Source: Cyanobacterium stanieri PCC 7202 (GTDB lineage: Bacteria; Cyanobacteriota; Cyanobacteriia; Cyanobacteriales; Cyanobacteriaceae). From it: a stretch of DNA of 64,000 nt. The notes beneath the pieces are model-generated. The model was not told the origin of the DNA. It saw only the letters and a program-made list of their open reading frames with translations, and searched no databases. The position numbers and the translations under genes were made by a program. Shown here piece by piece: positions 26,615 to 34,880 of this stretch; within the stretch, counting starts at the first letter, position 1, and each line of letters starts with the position of its first letter. The stretch covers positions 1,178,001-1,242,000 of the forward strand of contig CP003940.1 in NCBI GenBank assembly GCA_000317655.1, given 5' to 3'.

Positions 26615-26649
26615 GATCCCCCCCTAACCCCCCCTTAATAAGGGGGGAG
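26615..26649. repeat. C-tract/G-tract hairpin repeat, copy 5
   Basis: GATCCCCCCC, a second C-tract, TTAATAA and six Gs lie in the 151-bp gap between cmr4 and cmr5, inside the effector operon. The hairpin could attenuate or stabilise transcripts and so set subunit ratios (inference). Confidence 0.7.
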
Positions 26650-26685
26650 ATAAAAGTCAATAATTTATTATTTTGGAGCAAAAAA

Positions 26686-27072
26686 ATGGCTTGGAATTCA
26701 TATAATTTAGATCAGGCGGCGCATGATTTAGTATTGAAATATAAGGGTAGTGATGCGCTTAATCAGGGTTATAAAATGCGCATGACGGTTTCTTATGGTT
26801 TGGAACGTTTTTGGGGTGAGCAATTTCGCTTACAAAATAGCGATCAAACGAAGGCGAAATATTGGCGTGATACTTGGCAAGAGTTAGTAAAAATTATGGC
26901 AACCGCAGGGGTTAATTTACCTAACGATAATGTTAGTGCTAATAATACTCAACAAATTAAAGCCATGGCGGATAAGTTATGGAATTTTGATCAGGAACAG
27001 CGCAAAGTTGCGATCGCAGTTTTGACCCAATTAACAGAATCCATGGTGTGGTGGACACAACGTTATAAATAG
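26686..27072 (+). CDS. cmr5: Cmr5-like small subunit (Cas11)
   Basis: The protein has 128 residues, all-helical by composition. Its Trp-rich C-terminus (VLTQLTESMVWWTQRYK) and position between cmr4 and the Cmr6-Cmr1 gene match the small subunit. It is divergent from the textbook Cmr5 sequence, so identity rests on size, helicity and context. The small subunit forms the inner filament along the target RNA. Confidence 0.75.
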   Translation: MAWNSYNLDQAAHDLVLKYKGSDALNQGYKMRMTVSYGLERFWGEQFRLQNSDQTKAKYWRDTWQELVKIMATAGVNLPNDNVSANNTQQIKAMADKLWNFDQEQRKVAIAVLTQLTESMVWWTQRYK

Positions 27073-27126
27073 AAGTAAGGCGGGGTATCACCTCGCCATC
27101 AAACAAATAAATGGAAGATTATTATT

Positions 27127-27366
27127 ATGACTCATCAGTTACTACTAAATGTCCCTGAAAATATTTATCAAAAACTTATTAAAAAAGCTAAAAAACAGGG
27201 AGAAACTTTGGAAAATATTGTTCTTAATTACCTAGATCAAGTTAATCTTGAAGCAGAAGAAGATCCTCTCGAGCAATTTATCGGAGCATTTGATAGTAAA
27301 AATAGTGACTGGTTGGAAAATCATGATTACTATTTAGGACATTCTCATGTGGAGTCTATTGATTAA
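27127..27366 (+). CDS. antitoxin of an embedded toxin-antitoxin pair
   Basis: The protein has 79 residues. The N-terminus (LLLNVPENIYQKLIKKAKKQG) is a ribbon-helix-helix-like strand and helix found in cyanobacterial VapB-type antitoxins, and the acidic C-terminus (EAEEDPLEQFIGAFDS) would wrap the toxin. The PIN-domain gene starts 4 bp after its stop. It sits inside the cmr operon, between cmr5 and cmr6-cmr1. Confidence 0.7.
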   Translation: MTHQLLLNVPENIYQKLIKKAKKQGETLENIVLNYLDQVNLEAEEDPLEQFIGAFDSKNSDWLENHDYYLGHSHVESID

Positions 27367-27370
27367 TGCA

Positions 27371-27796
27371 ATGCAAATATCTAACATTTTTGTAGATACT
27401 TCAGGATGGGGTAATTTACTAGATTCCTCCCAAAATTACCATCAGGATGCTGTCAAAATTTATAGACAAATAATTCAGAATAAAAAGAAATTAATTACCA
27501 CTAATTATATTATTTCAGAATTAAGCGTTCTCCTCTCAAGTCCTCTTCATATTCCAAGAGTAAAAATTATTGAGTTTATTAATAGTTTAAAAATATCTAA
27601 CCATGTGAACATAATTCACGTGGATGAATATATAGATAGTTTAGCTTGGGATTTTTTCAAAAATCGTCCTGATAAAAATTGGAGTTTGGTTTATTGTTCT
27701 AGTTTTATTTTAATGAGAGAAAAAAGACTAACTCAAGCATTAACAAATGATCGTCATTTTGAACAAGCTGGACTTATTCGATTACTAAAAAAATAA
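27371..27796 (+). CDS. PIN-domain toxin (VapC-like)
   Basis: I chose the ATG at 27371 (141 residues), which leaves 4 bp after the antitoxin; the earlier ATG at 27347 overlaps it by 20 bp. PIN-fold acidic residues are visible: D in NIFVDTSGW, the E in NYIISELSV, and the late D in ALTNDRHFEQAG. Such toxins cut tRNA or rRNA. Its placement within the CRISPR effector operon suggests it was inserted there and is co-transcribed with Cas genes. Confidence 0.75.
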   Translation: MQISNIFVDTSGWGNLLDSSQNYHQDAVKIYRQIIQNKKKLITTNYIISELSVLLSSPLHIPRVKIIEFINSLKISNHVNIIHVDEYIDSLAWDFFKNRPDKNWSLVYCSSFILMREKRLTQALTNDRHFEQAGLIRLLKK

Positions 27797-27817
27797 CCAT
27801 TATTTAAAGGAAAAAAA

Positions 27818-29425
27818 ATGCCTAATTATAACAATGTACCCCTCATGTTTAGAAGCCAGTTACCAGGGCGCTGTCAAATTCAAAGATTAGTACCAAGGGC
27901 AAATGTACAGGATGCAGAAAGCTGGGCAGATGAATGGGTAGATAAATTAGAGGAAGAAGATTACCAATTTCATGACAAGGTAAAAACAAGGGAATATCAA
28001 TTTACATGGCGCTTTATTACCAACAGTGGGCAAGATGAGGGGGTAATTCGCCCTGTTATCGGTGCGAAGGGATTTCCTTATTTTCCCGGTTCGAGTATGA
28101 AGGGCGCTTTTTGGCGTAGTTGTCCCAAGGATAAACGCGCTTTATATTGTGGTTATGAACAGGATGGAGAAAGTCACCCCGGTATTTTACGTTTTCACGG
28201 GGGTTATCCTGACAAGGAATGGATGTTTGAGGAATTGGTGGATGTGGTGCATCCCCAAGAGGATTGGCAGGTAAAAAATGGTGGTAACCATTCAGCTTTT
28301 ATTCAAATTTCCCTATACAAGCCTAAATTTACTTTTGGTATTACTTCCAAAAAGCCCCTAAGTGATGGAGAATGGAACGAAATTTGGCAAATATGGGAAG
28401 GTGCGATCGCACAGGGACTCGGTACAAGGGTAAGTGCTGGATATGGTCAAGTAAAATTAACAAATCGTCACGAATTAAACTCTCTCCTTACCGTCAACCT
28501 CAAAGGTGAAGGATTAGCCTCCCAATTGATTAATAAAAACGGTGAATTTCGAGCCAATATGTTTAAAGCCGCCTTACGGGGGCATACCCTCAGACTCCTT
28601 GGCGGTGTCACCGATGCCAACACTGCCGAAGCCATCACCAAACAACTTTGGGGAGGATTTGCTGGGAAAAACGGGGCAATAGTGGGAGAATTAGGCATCG
28701 TTTTTGATGCCATTGATTTAGATGTTTATGATTGCACATATAGACCAAACCATCATAGCACCGTTAAAATGCCTTTTTATGAACTCAATAAAGGACAACT
28801 AAATATTATTCGCATGAAAAATATTAGTCAAAAAAGAAGTGAAAAACTAACAAATTTCTTAACTGACTTAATTAAATTTAGTTTGTTATTAGGGGGCTTT
28901 GGTAAATCATGGCGCAGGGCTGAACATTATCTATTTTTTTATGACTATATAAATAGTGGCAGAAAACCCATGATTGGTTGTCATTGGCAAATATTAGAAG
29001 AATCAGAAAATTTACGAGTTTCTATAAATAATCTCGATGACGTTAGAACATTCCTTAATAGTATTCACGAGAATATGAAAAATTGGGTTACGGATCATCA
29101 AAAACGCTTAAATCCCCAAGGTGCAAATTGGCGAGAGAGCTTTAAAAAAGGTAATGTACAAGTATGGGGAAGAATTGCTGAGCATGAAGATGATAGTCGA
29201 GCAATTCATTTTTTCCATGGCAATTATCAAGGTAATAAAACTATCAAACGCTCCATCCTAACAGGAAGAATGGGACATATAGGTAGAATCTGGCATAGAA
29301 TGTACCCCCACCAAGGTGAGCAGTATGTAGAGTTGTTAACCATTTTCCCTGATAATAGCCGAGAAACTCGGGAATTTATCCAATATTTACGCTCTAATGT
29401 AAGCGAATTTAAACAACTTTGGTAA
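27818..29425 (+). CDS. Cmr6-Cmr1 fused RAMP protein
   Basis: The protein has 535 residues, about twice a single RAMP subunit. The N-terminal half (about 1-225) has the Cmr6 features PYFPGSSMKGAFWRS and GLGTRVSAGYGQVK. The C-terminal half (about 226-535) has a second RAMP-like part, with FKAALRGHTLRLLGG, LWGGFAG and a Gly-rich LLLGGFGKSWRRAEH loop like Cmr1. With this fusion all Cmr1-6 roles are accounted for in the locus. Fused Cmr1/Cmr6 is, as I recall, part of the III-B variant in Synechocystis 6803. The second half could instead be another Cmr6-like domain. Confidence 0.75.
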   Translation: MPNYNNVPLMFRSQLPGRCQIQRLVPRANVQDAESWADEWVDKLEEEDYQFHDKVKTREYQFTWRFITNSGQDEGVIRPVIGAKGFPYFPGSSMKGAFWRSCPKDKRALYCGYEQDGESHPGILRFHGGYPDKEWMFEELVDVVHPQEDWQVKNGGNHSAFIQISLYKPKFTFGITSKKPLSDGEWNEIWQIWEGAIAQGLGTRVSAGYGQVKLTNRHELNSLLTVNLKGEGLASQLINKNGEFRANMFKAALRGHTLRLLGGVTDANTAEAITKQLWGGFAGKNGAIVGELGIVFDAIDLDVYDCTYRPNHHSTVKMPFYELNKGQLNIIRMKNISQKRSEKLTNFLTDLIKFSLLLGGFGKSWRRAEHYLFFYDYINSGRKPMIGCHWQILEESENLRVSINNLDDVRTFLNSIHENMKNWVTDHQKRLNPQGANWRESFKKGNVQVWGRIAEHEDDSRAIHFFHGNYQGNKTIKRSILTGRMGHIGRIWHRMYPHQGEQYVELLTIFPDNSRETREFIQYLRSNVSEFKQLW

Positions 29426-29491
29426 TTATAAAAAGCCCCTCTAATTACATAATTTAGGGGTCAATATTTTCAAATTAATTAACACAAAAAT

Positions 29492-30229
29492 ATGGCAATA
29501 ATATTACTATCTTTTGTGGGGAAACAAGATCCTTTTCCACAAAAAAACCAAGAAGAAGGATCAATTGTTACTCTCATCAAAGAATTATCGCAACAAAATC
29601 AAACCATCAAAAATGCCATTTTATTACATACCCAAGGCACATCCACAGAAGCAGAATTAACCAGAGAGTGGATACGAGAAAACTACTCTTGTGATGCTAT
29701 ACAACTAATTCCCGTTAGGAATGAATTATCAGATGATCCCGTTAATTTAACCTTAGCCATACAAGAAGCAAAAAAAGCTCTGAATATAGCTCACAAATTA
29801 CAACAAAAAGGAGATACATTAGCATTTAATGCCTCTTCTGGTACCCCTGTAATGAAATCCACTTGGGCTATCTTGCAAAGTGCAGGTTATGCACCCCATA
29901 GCAATGTATGGCAAGTTAGAAATCCCTATCAATTAAAATCCAATCAAGAGCGAGTTTTTCCTACTAATTTAAATAGTCTTAAAAAGGAATTTGATTTACA
30001 AATTATTTCCAAGCAAATTAAAAATTATAATTACAGTTCTGCTTTATTAACTATTAAAAATAGTAGCTTATATCATCCTAAAATTGAGGATGCCATTAAT
30101 TATGGAAAGTTGAGACTATCTTTTAATTTTGATGACGCTTATAGCCTTGTTAATAAACATGATGATAAGGTTATGAAAAATTTAGCTAATGAACTTGGGG
30201 AATTAAGAAAAAAAACTTACTTGCCTTGA
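29492..30229 (+). CDS. CARF-domain cyclic oligoadenylate sensor (N-terminal part of a Csm6/Csx1-like effector)
   Basis: The protein has 245 residues. The CARF Rossmann features are an N-terminal LLSFVGKQD strand, the LLHTQGT strand end, and the loop N113-A-S-S-G-T-P-V-M-K122, the nucleotide-binding loop of CARF proteins (SGTPxM type). A helical linker fills about 160-245. The frame ends at TGA 30227, just after an A8 tract. The HEPN nuclease domain continues in the -1 frame (30226-30753); read together they give a protein of about 420 residues, the usual Csm6 size. I therefore treat them as one effector. Confidence 0.8.
   Translation: MAIILLSFVGKQDPFPQKNQEEGSIVTLIKELSQQNQTIKNAILLHTQGTSTEAELTREWIRENYSCDAIQLIPVRNELSDDPVNLTLAIQEAKKALNIAHKLQQKGDTLAFNASSGTPVMKSTWAILQSAGYAPHSNVWQVRNPYQLKSNQERVFPTNLNSLKKEFDLQIISKQIKNYNYSSALLTIKNSSLYHPKIEDAINYGKLRLSFNFDDAYSLVNKHDDKVMKNLANELGELRKKTYLP
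30208..30214 (+). other. candidate -1 frameshift site (A_AAA_AAA)
   Basis: An eight-A tract (30208-30215) has the zero-frame phase A AAA AAA, the slippery heptamer class used for -1 frameshifting, with a stop (TGA) 13 bases further. Slipping back one base continues as KNLLALIKEVYF into the HEPN frame. Transcript slippage adding one A would do the same. I did not see a clear downstream pseudoknot. Confidence 0.6.
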
Positions 30230-30753
30230 TTAAAGAAGTTTATTTTAAAGCTAGTGTTAAATTAAAACAAAAAGAATATGCCGATTTTTTGGTCTGGTTA
30301 GTGGCTTTTCATGAGAATTTATTAAAATATTTACTAATTAAACAATTTGGGGATGAGTCTCAATGGGCAAGTAAAAGATGGTCAGATATTCAAAAGGATA
30401 TTATTAATAAGATAAAAAATTTTGATAATGGAAGATTACAATCAATACTTGAAAAAGAATACCCAAATCTAAAATTTTTAAATATTCCCCTAATGATGAG
30501 GGTTTTACAATATGGTGATTATCATAAACCAGAATTAATAAAAAGAGTAAATTTATTGGATGGATATGTGAAAGACCGAAATTTGTTTATCCATGAAATG
30601 ACTGGTATTAGAAATATTGAAAAACCAGAACATTTAGATAGAGCAATGTTTAAAATTTTACAACAATTAACTAAAATGCCTGATAATAATCCTTTTGATG
30701 ATTTAAATAAAATTATTCTACATAATCTTAAAATCTTTGCTAATAAATATTAA
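30226..30753 (+). CDS. HEPN RNase domain (C-terminal part of the CARF effector)
   Basis: The frame has 175 residues from a TTG at 30226, but this start has no ribosome site and overlaps the CARF stop. The HEPN active motif is R118-NLFI-H123 (RxxxxH), within KDRNLFIHEM. The domain would cut RNA when the CARF part binds cyclic oligoadenylate. The preceding -1 frame codons (KNLLALIKEVYFKASVKLKQ) read as a continuous helix. Probably it is never translated alone; a single CARF-HEPN product by frameshift, a decayed gene or a sequencing indel are the alternatives. Confidence 0.75.
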   Translation: MIKEVYFKASVKLKQKEYADFLVWLVAFHENLLKYLLIKQFGDESQWASKRWSDIQKDIINKIKNFDNGRLQSILEKEYPNLKFLNIPLMMRVLQYGDYHKPELIKRVNLLDGYVKDRNLFIHEMTGIRNIEKPEHLDRAMFKILQQLTKMPDNNPFDDLNKIILHNLKIFANKY

Positions 30754-30759
30754 TTGCAT

Positions 30760-32859
30760 ATGTTATGTCACTTTTTAATCGGTGTACCAGCTTCGGGAAA
30801 ATCGACTTTTGCTAAATTATTAAGCCAATATTCTCTGGGTCAAATTATTTCCACTGACACCATTCGAGAGGAACTTTATGGAGATGAAATAATACAGGGA
30901 AATTGGCAGGAAATAGAGCAAAAAGTTATTGAGCAAATTAAACAAGCCTATGACAAAAATTTGCCAATAATTTATGATGCGACTAATACAAAAAGACCAT
31001 GGAGAGTTGATTTTTTAAATAAAGTACGAGAAAGGGTTGGTAAAATTGATTGGGTGGCATGGTATCTCAATCCTGATGTGGATATTTGTAAAAGGCGTAA
31101 TAGAGAAAGGGATAGACAAGTGCCAGAATATGTTATCGATGACATGGCAGAGTCTTTGAGGAGGTTTCCTCCTCATGTGGCAGAGGGTTTTATTCATATA
31201 TACGAAGTTAAAGCCGATACTCCATACAAGTTATCTTTTATTACCAAGAAATTAGACTCGTTAAATCGTCGGATTATCAATAGGCATAATCGCACTAATG
31301 TAGATAATATTACCCTCCATCGTTATTCTCGGTTAATGGATTTCGATCGCCTCTTACACCTTATTTCTCTCCTCGCTTCTTATCCTGAGTTGGGAAATTT
31401 ACAATATGCCTACCCTCAAATCATCGAAGATATTTTCGGGGAATTACTTTCTTTTGAGGATTCTATCAGTGAAATAACAGCTATCATGGCAAAATTAAAA
31501 GCTCATATTTATGCTGATAAATTAGCCATTGCTGAGGATTTAAAATTTCTGCAAAATTATGGTTTAGTCAATGGTGGAGAAAAAGATAATAAATACGAGG
31601 AAACTATCATCATTGATCAAGATATGGTAACCCATTATGCTTCTGATAAATATACTTTTGAGAGAATTTTAAATACTATTAAAACAATTCTCCATCATCC
31701 TTTTTTACCTACAGTAGAAGCAGAGTATTTGAATCGATATTTTCCTCAATCTCAATATAAAGATGATCCCACAAAATCTAGTTTATCAGGACATTTGACT
31801 AATTTAACAGTGCATTTAATGGCACAGGAAAAATGTCATATCAAACATCTTAAAGCAAGACGAGATTTACTGCGTAAAGATATTGAATACATCCTTAAAC
31901 CCTATCAAATTTTACCTAATACTATGCGTAATGGTTACTTTCTTGGCACAGGTATTCTTTCTCCACAGGAGTTAATTGATACTTTTCGTCTATTACAAAC
32001 CCAAGCCAAAAATATTGATGATCCTCTTGCTCTTAATTTATATCATGAGTTTGAGCGTAAGATGAGATTAGCCCATTTTGATGATAATTATATTTATCCC
32101 GTAAGGGCGATCGCCAATAGGTCTATGATAGATACTGACAGCTTAGACTCAAAAACCCTGAGTAATCAAACCGAAAGGTTACAAAATTTAATTGAACAAA
32201 GAAAATTGGTCAGACTGAATAAATTTGCCAATCGTGCTAAATATGAAGGAGAGACAAACGGAGGTTTTGACGCTTGGTTATTACAGATAGTGTTTTATAA
32301 CTTTGCATGGTATCTCGGTTTTCAACACCAAGGAGGAGAAAAAGACAAATTATTGCGTTTTGAGCGTTTAGATAGGCTTTATATCGAAAAAGAAATGTCA
32401 GAAACTCAAACCACCACTCAACAAACAAAAGCCTTAAATCGCTTAAATAAACTATTATCAGCCAGTTATGGTATCTATCTTGGAGATGATAGTCATCAAC
32501 AAAAACTCTTTTTAAGTAAGCAGAAAAAAAATGCACAAGTAAAAATAGAATTATGGTTTAGTGAGGATATTTTTAAATTTATTGCTGAAGGTACAAAAAG
32601 ATTTTCCCCTACACAAATGAAAATGACTAAACCTTCTTTTGGTGGTTATAATTCCTCTGTATTTAGTTTAGATAAAAGCCCTGATAATAACAAGCCTTAT
32701 CGTTTTCAAGTGACATTACCTACATGGTCATTAAATGATTTTGATTTCATTCGTTGGATATTAGGTTTTGGTGGTCAGGTAAAAGTGCATCAACCAGAGA
32801 TATTAAGGTCAAAAATTATTGAACTTTCAAGAAGTACCATTGATGTTTATCTGTACTAA
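30760..32859 (+). CDS. P-loop kinase fused to a WYL domain
   Basis: I set the start at the ATG at 30760, 6 bp after the HEPN stop (699 residues; numbers here count from the preceding TTG). The N-terminal domain (1-170) is a polynucleotide-kinase-like P-loop: GVPASGKST (10-18), STDTIREELYGD (33-44) and DATNTKR (75-81). The middle region (about 185-480) is helical. At 519-521 is WYL, followed by the RFERLDRLY strand (534-542), the WYL-domain signature. WYL domains bind nucleotides or regulate CRISPR operons in cyanobacteria. It ends the effector operon. Regulator, second-messenger kinase or RNA end kinase are all possible. Confidence 0.75.
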   Translation: MLCHFLIGVPASGKSTFAKLLSQYSLGQIISTDTIREELYGDEIIQGNWQEIEQKVIEQIKQAYDKNLPIIYDATNTKRPWRVDFLNKVRERVGKIDWVAWYLNPDVDICKRRNRERDRQVPEYVIDDMAESLRRFPPHVAEGFIHIYEVKADTPYKLSFITKKLDSLNRRIINRHNRTNVDNITLHRYSRLMDFDRLLHLISLLASYPELGNLQYAYPQIIEDIFGELLSFEDSISEITAIMAKLKAHIYADKLAIAEDLKFLQNYGLVNGGEKDNKYEETIIIDQDMVTHYASDKYTFERILNTIKTILHHPFLPTVEAEYLNRYFPQSQYKDDPTKSSLSGHLTNLTVHLMAQEKCHIKHLKARRDLLRKDIEYILKPYQILPNTMRNGYFLGTGILSPQELIDTFRLLQTQAKNIDDPLALNLYHEFERKMRLAHFDDNYIYPVRAIANRSMIDTDSLDSKTLSNQTERLQNLIEQRKLVRLNKFANRAKYEGETNGGFDAWLLQIVFYNFAWYLGFQHQGGEKDKLLRFERLDRLYIEKEMSETQTTTQQTKALNRLNKLLSASYGIYLGDDSHQQKLFLSKQKKNAQVKIELWFSEDIFKFIAEGTKRFSPTQMKMTKPSFGGYNSSVFSLDKSPDNNKPYRFQVTLPTWSLNDFDFIRWILGFGGQVKVHQPEILRSKIIELSRSTIDVYLY

Positions 32860-32939
32860 AATTATAGACAAATTTTCTTTGATCAAAAATTTTATTTATC
32901 AAATATAATATTTATTACTATGAAATCGTGCAATGTTTA

Positions 32940-33698
32940 TTAACTTTTTTTGATAATATTTTTATACTCTTTCATACCATAAAAAATTAGATCAGAATCA
33001 AAGATAATTTGCTCTGCTAAAAGAGGATAAATTTTTTGGAAATATTGTTTTAATAAAAATGTATCCCCTCCCGTCAAAATGATGGATGAGGAAGGATATT
33101 TATCTAACCAATCATCGATAAATCCCTTGATACCTCCAAGGATGGTATAAATTACACCACTTTGGATAGCATTGGGGGTGTCTTTTGCCCAACGGGGGAC
33201 AAATTTTTCCAATACTTCTACTTCGGGTAGGGCGGCGGTGTTAAAAAAAAGGGTTTCCATTTGTAATTTTACTCCTGGTAAAATGGCACCTCCTACTAAT
33301 TCCCTATTTTCATTGGCTCCTGTAAAGGTTAATGCCGTGCCACTATCAATGACGAGACAGGGAAATTTGTACCTACAACCCCCTCCCCAAAGGGCTAAAG
33401 TGCGATCGCACCCCATGGTTTTATAGATACCTTGGAGGGGAATGGCTTGAACATCAATAATAGTAGTTTGGGGTAATTGCAGATACAAACGAGTGGCAGA
33501 AGGCACCACTGAAGCCACATAAAGGGGGATTTCTGGAGTTAAATAATTTTTGATGTCTGGGGGAATAATATCCTCTAATTCTCTTAAAGAATCACCTTTG
33601 AGGGTATTCCAAGTTTTTTGTAATTGATTATCGGCAAAATATGCCCAGTGTAAACGGGAATTACCAATCATCAAACCCAACCAATTTTCTTGACTCAA
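32940..33698 (-). CDS. coaX: type III pantothenate kinase
   Basis: The protein has 252 residues, full length. It phosphorylates pantothenate in the first step of CoA synthesis. The ASKHA-fold motifs are LMIGNSRLHW (phosphate 1, with N where many have D), CDRTLALWGG, VIDSGTALTFTGANE and GGAILPGVKLQMETLF. It converges on the CRISPR effector operon and lies 14 bp downstream of ubiA, probably in one operon. Confidence 0.93.
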   Translation of the reverse strand: MSQENWLGLMIGNSRLHWAYFADNQLQKTWNTLKGDSLRELEDIIPPDIKNYLTPEIPLYVASVVPSATRLYLQLPQTTIIDVQAIPLQGIYKTMGCDRTLALWGGGCRYKFPCLVIDSGTALTFTGANENRELVGGAILPGVKLQMETLFFNTAALPEVEVLEKFVPRWAKDTPNAIQSGVIYTILGGIKGFIDDWLDKYPSSSIILTGGDTFLLKQYFQKIYPLLAEQIIFDSDLIFYGMKEYKNIIKKS

Positions 33699-33711
33699 TG
33701 CTTTTTTATCC

Positions 33712-34593
33712 CTAACGAATGCCTACAAAAATACCCAACAATAAAATAAAACCAATGGTTACATTTTGCCCAAAAATACCACCATAATTAATAGAATCAG
33801 CATTGGGTTTTCTTAACTCAATATACTGCCCTACCCAGAGAATAACGGCGATCGCCCATGCCACCCCAAAAAGAAAGGAAAAACCATTTATAGTACCAAG
33901 ATAAGCAAATAAACCAGCAGTCAGAGCGAAAAATAACCCCACTGCATCTGCCACAAAATCCCCAAAAAAGATCGCACTAGAATTGATACCCACCTTCAAA
34001 TCATCCTCTTTATCGGACATAGCATAAACCGTATCGAATCCCAAAGTCCATAATACCGTTGCCGCCCACAAAATCCAAGCATTAGCGCTCAAACCTCCCG
34101 TTACCGCACTCCAGCTAATTAGTACCGCAAAACCCCAAGCAATGGACAAAACCAATTGAGGAACAGGGAAAACCCTTTTAGCAAGGGGATAACAAACAAT
34201 CACGGGTACAGAAGCGACACACAACCAAAAACTAAGAGAATTGAGAAAAAAAGCCAATCCTGCCGCACAACCGAGGGAAACAATAAAAACCACAATACCC
34301 ACCCTCACCGACAAAGCCCGAGAAGCTAGGGGACGTTTTTTGGTTCTTTCTACCTTATTATCAATGTTACGATCCCATAAATCATTAATAACACACCCTG
34401 CGGCGCTGGTGGCAAGGCTTCCCAAGATGACGATGAATACTAAACTAAAAGGCGGTTTTCCTTCCCCTGCCAAAAATACCGCCCAGAGGGCAGGAATCAT
34501 TAAAATTAGTCGTCCTGCTGGTTTATCCCAACGTAATAATTTAATAACACTTTCCAAGGTGCTGGGGTTATTAACTTCGGATGTGGAAGTCAT
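33712..34593 (-). CDS. ubiA: 4-hydroxybenzoate polyprenyltransferase (plastoquinone pathway)
   Basis: The protein has 293 residues with about eight membrane helices. It prenylates 4-hydroxybenzoate; in cyanobacteria this enzyme serves plastoquinone synthesis. The Asp-rich motifs are NDLWDRNIDNKVERTKKRPL and DTVYAMSDKEDD, which bind Mg-prenyl diphosphate. The start is the ATG at 34593, followed by STSEVNNPSTLE. It lies 14 bp upstream of coaX. Confidence 0.93.
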   Translation of the reverse strand: MTSTSEVNNPSTLESVIKLLRWDKPAGRLILMIPALWAVFLAGEGKPPFSLVFIVILGSLATSAAGCVINDLWDRNIDNKVERTKKRPLASRALSVRVGIVVFIVSLGCAAGLAFFLNSLSFWLCVASVPVIVCYPLAKRVFPVPQLVLSIAWGFAVLISWSAVTGGLSANAWILWAATVLWTLGFDTVYAMSDKEDDLKVGINSSAIFFGDFVADAVGLFFALTAGLFAYLGTINGFSFLFGVAWAIAVILWVGQYIELRKPNADSINYGGIFGQNVTIGFILLLGIFVGIR

Positions 34594-34880
34594 GATAATT
34601 TACTTCGATTATTGCTTTTAGGTTATTTTATCGGAATTTTTTACCCCTTTGCTAGGGAAGTATCAGAAAACAATTCAAGATCGAATTTTGGCAAACCAAA
34701 TAAAATCTGATTTTTCCCTGCCATTAAAGACAAAATTTTAGTATGATGGTAGGTTTGTCAGGGTAATTGTAAAACAAGAGTTTAGAGATTATTGTCTATT
34801 TAATGCAAAAAATATTTTCTGCTCTTAAAAATTTATTATTTTAACCTTAGTTACGATATTGACATTTATATAAAAAAATT

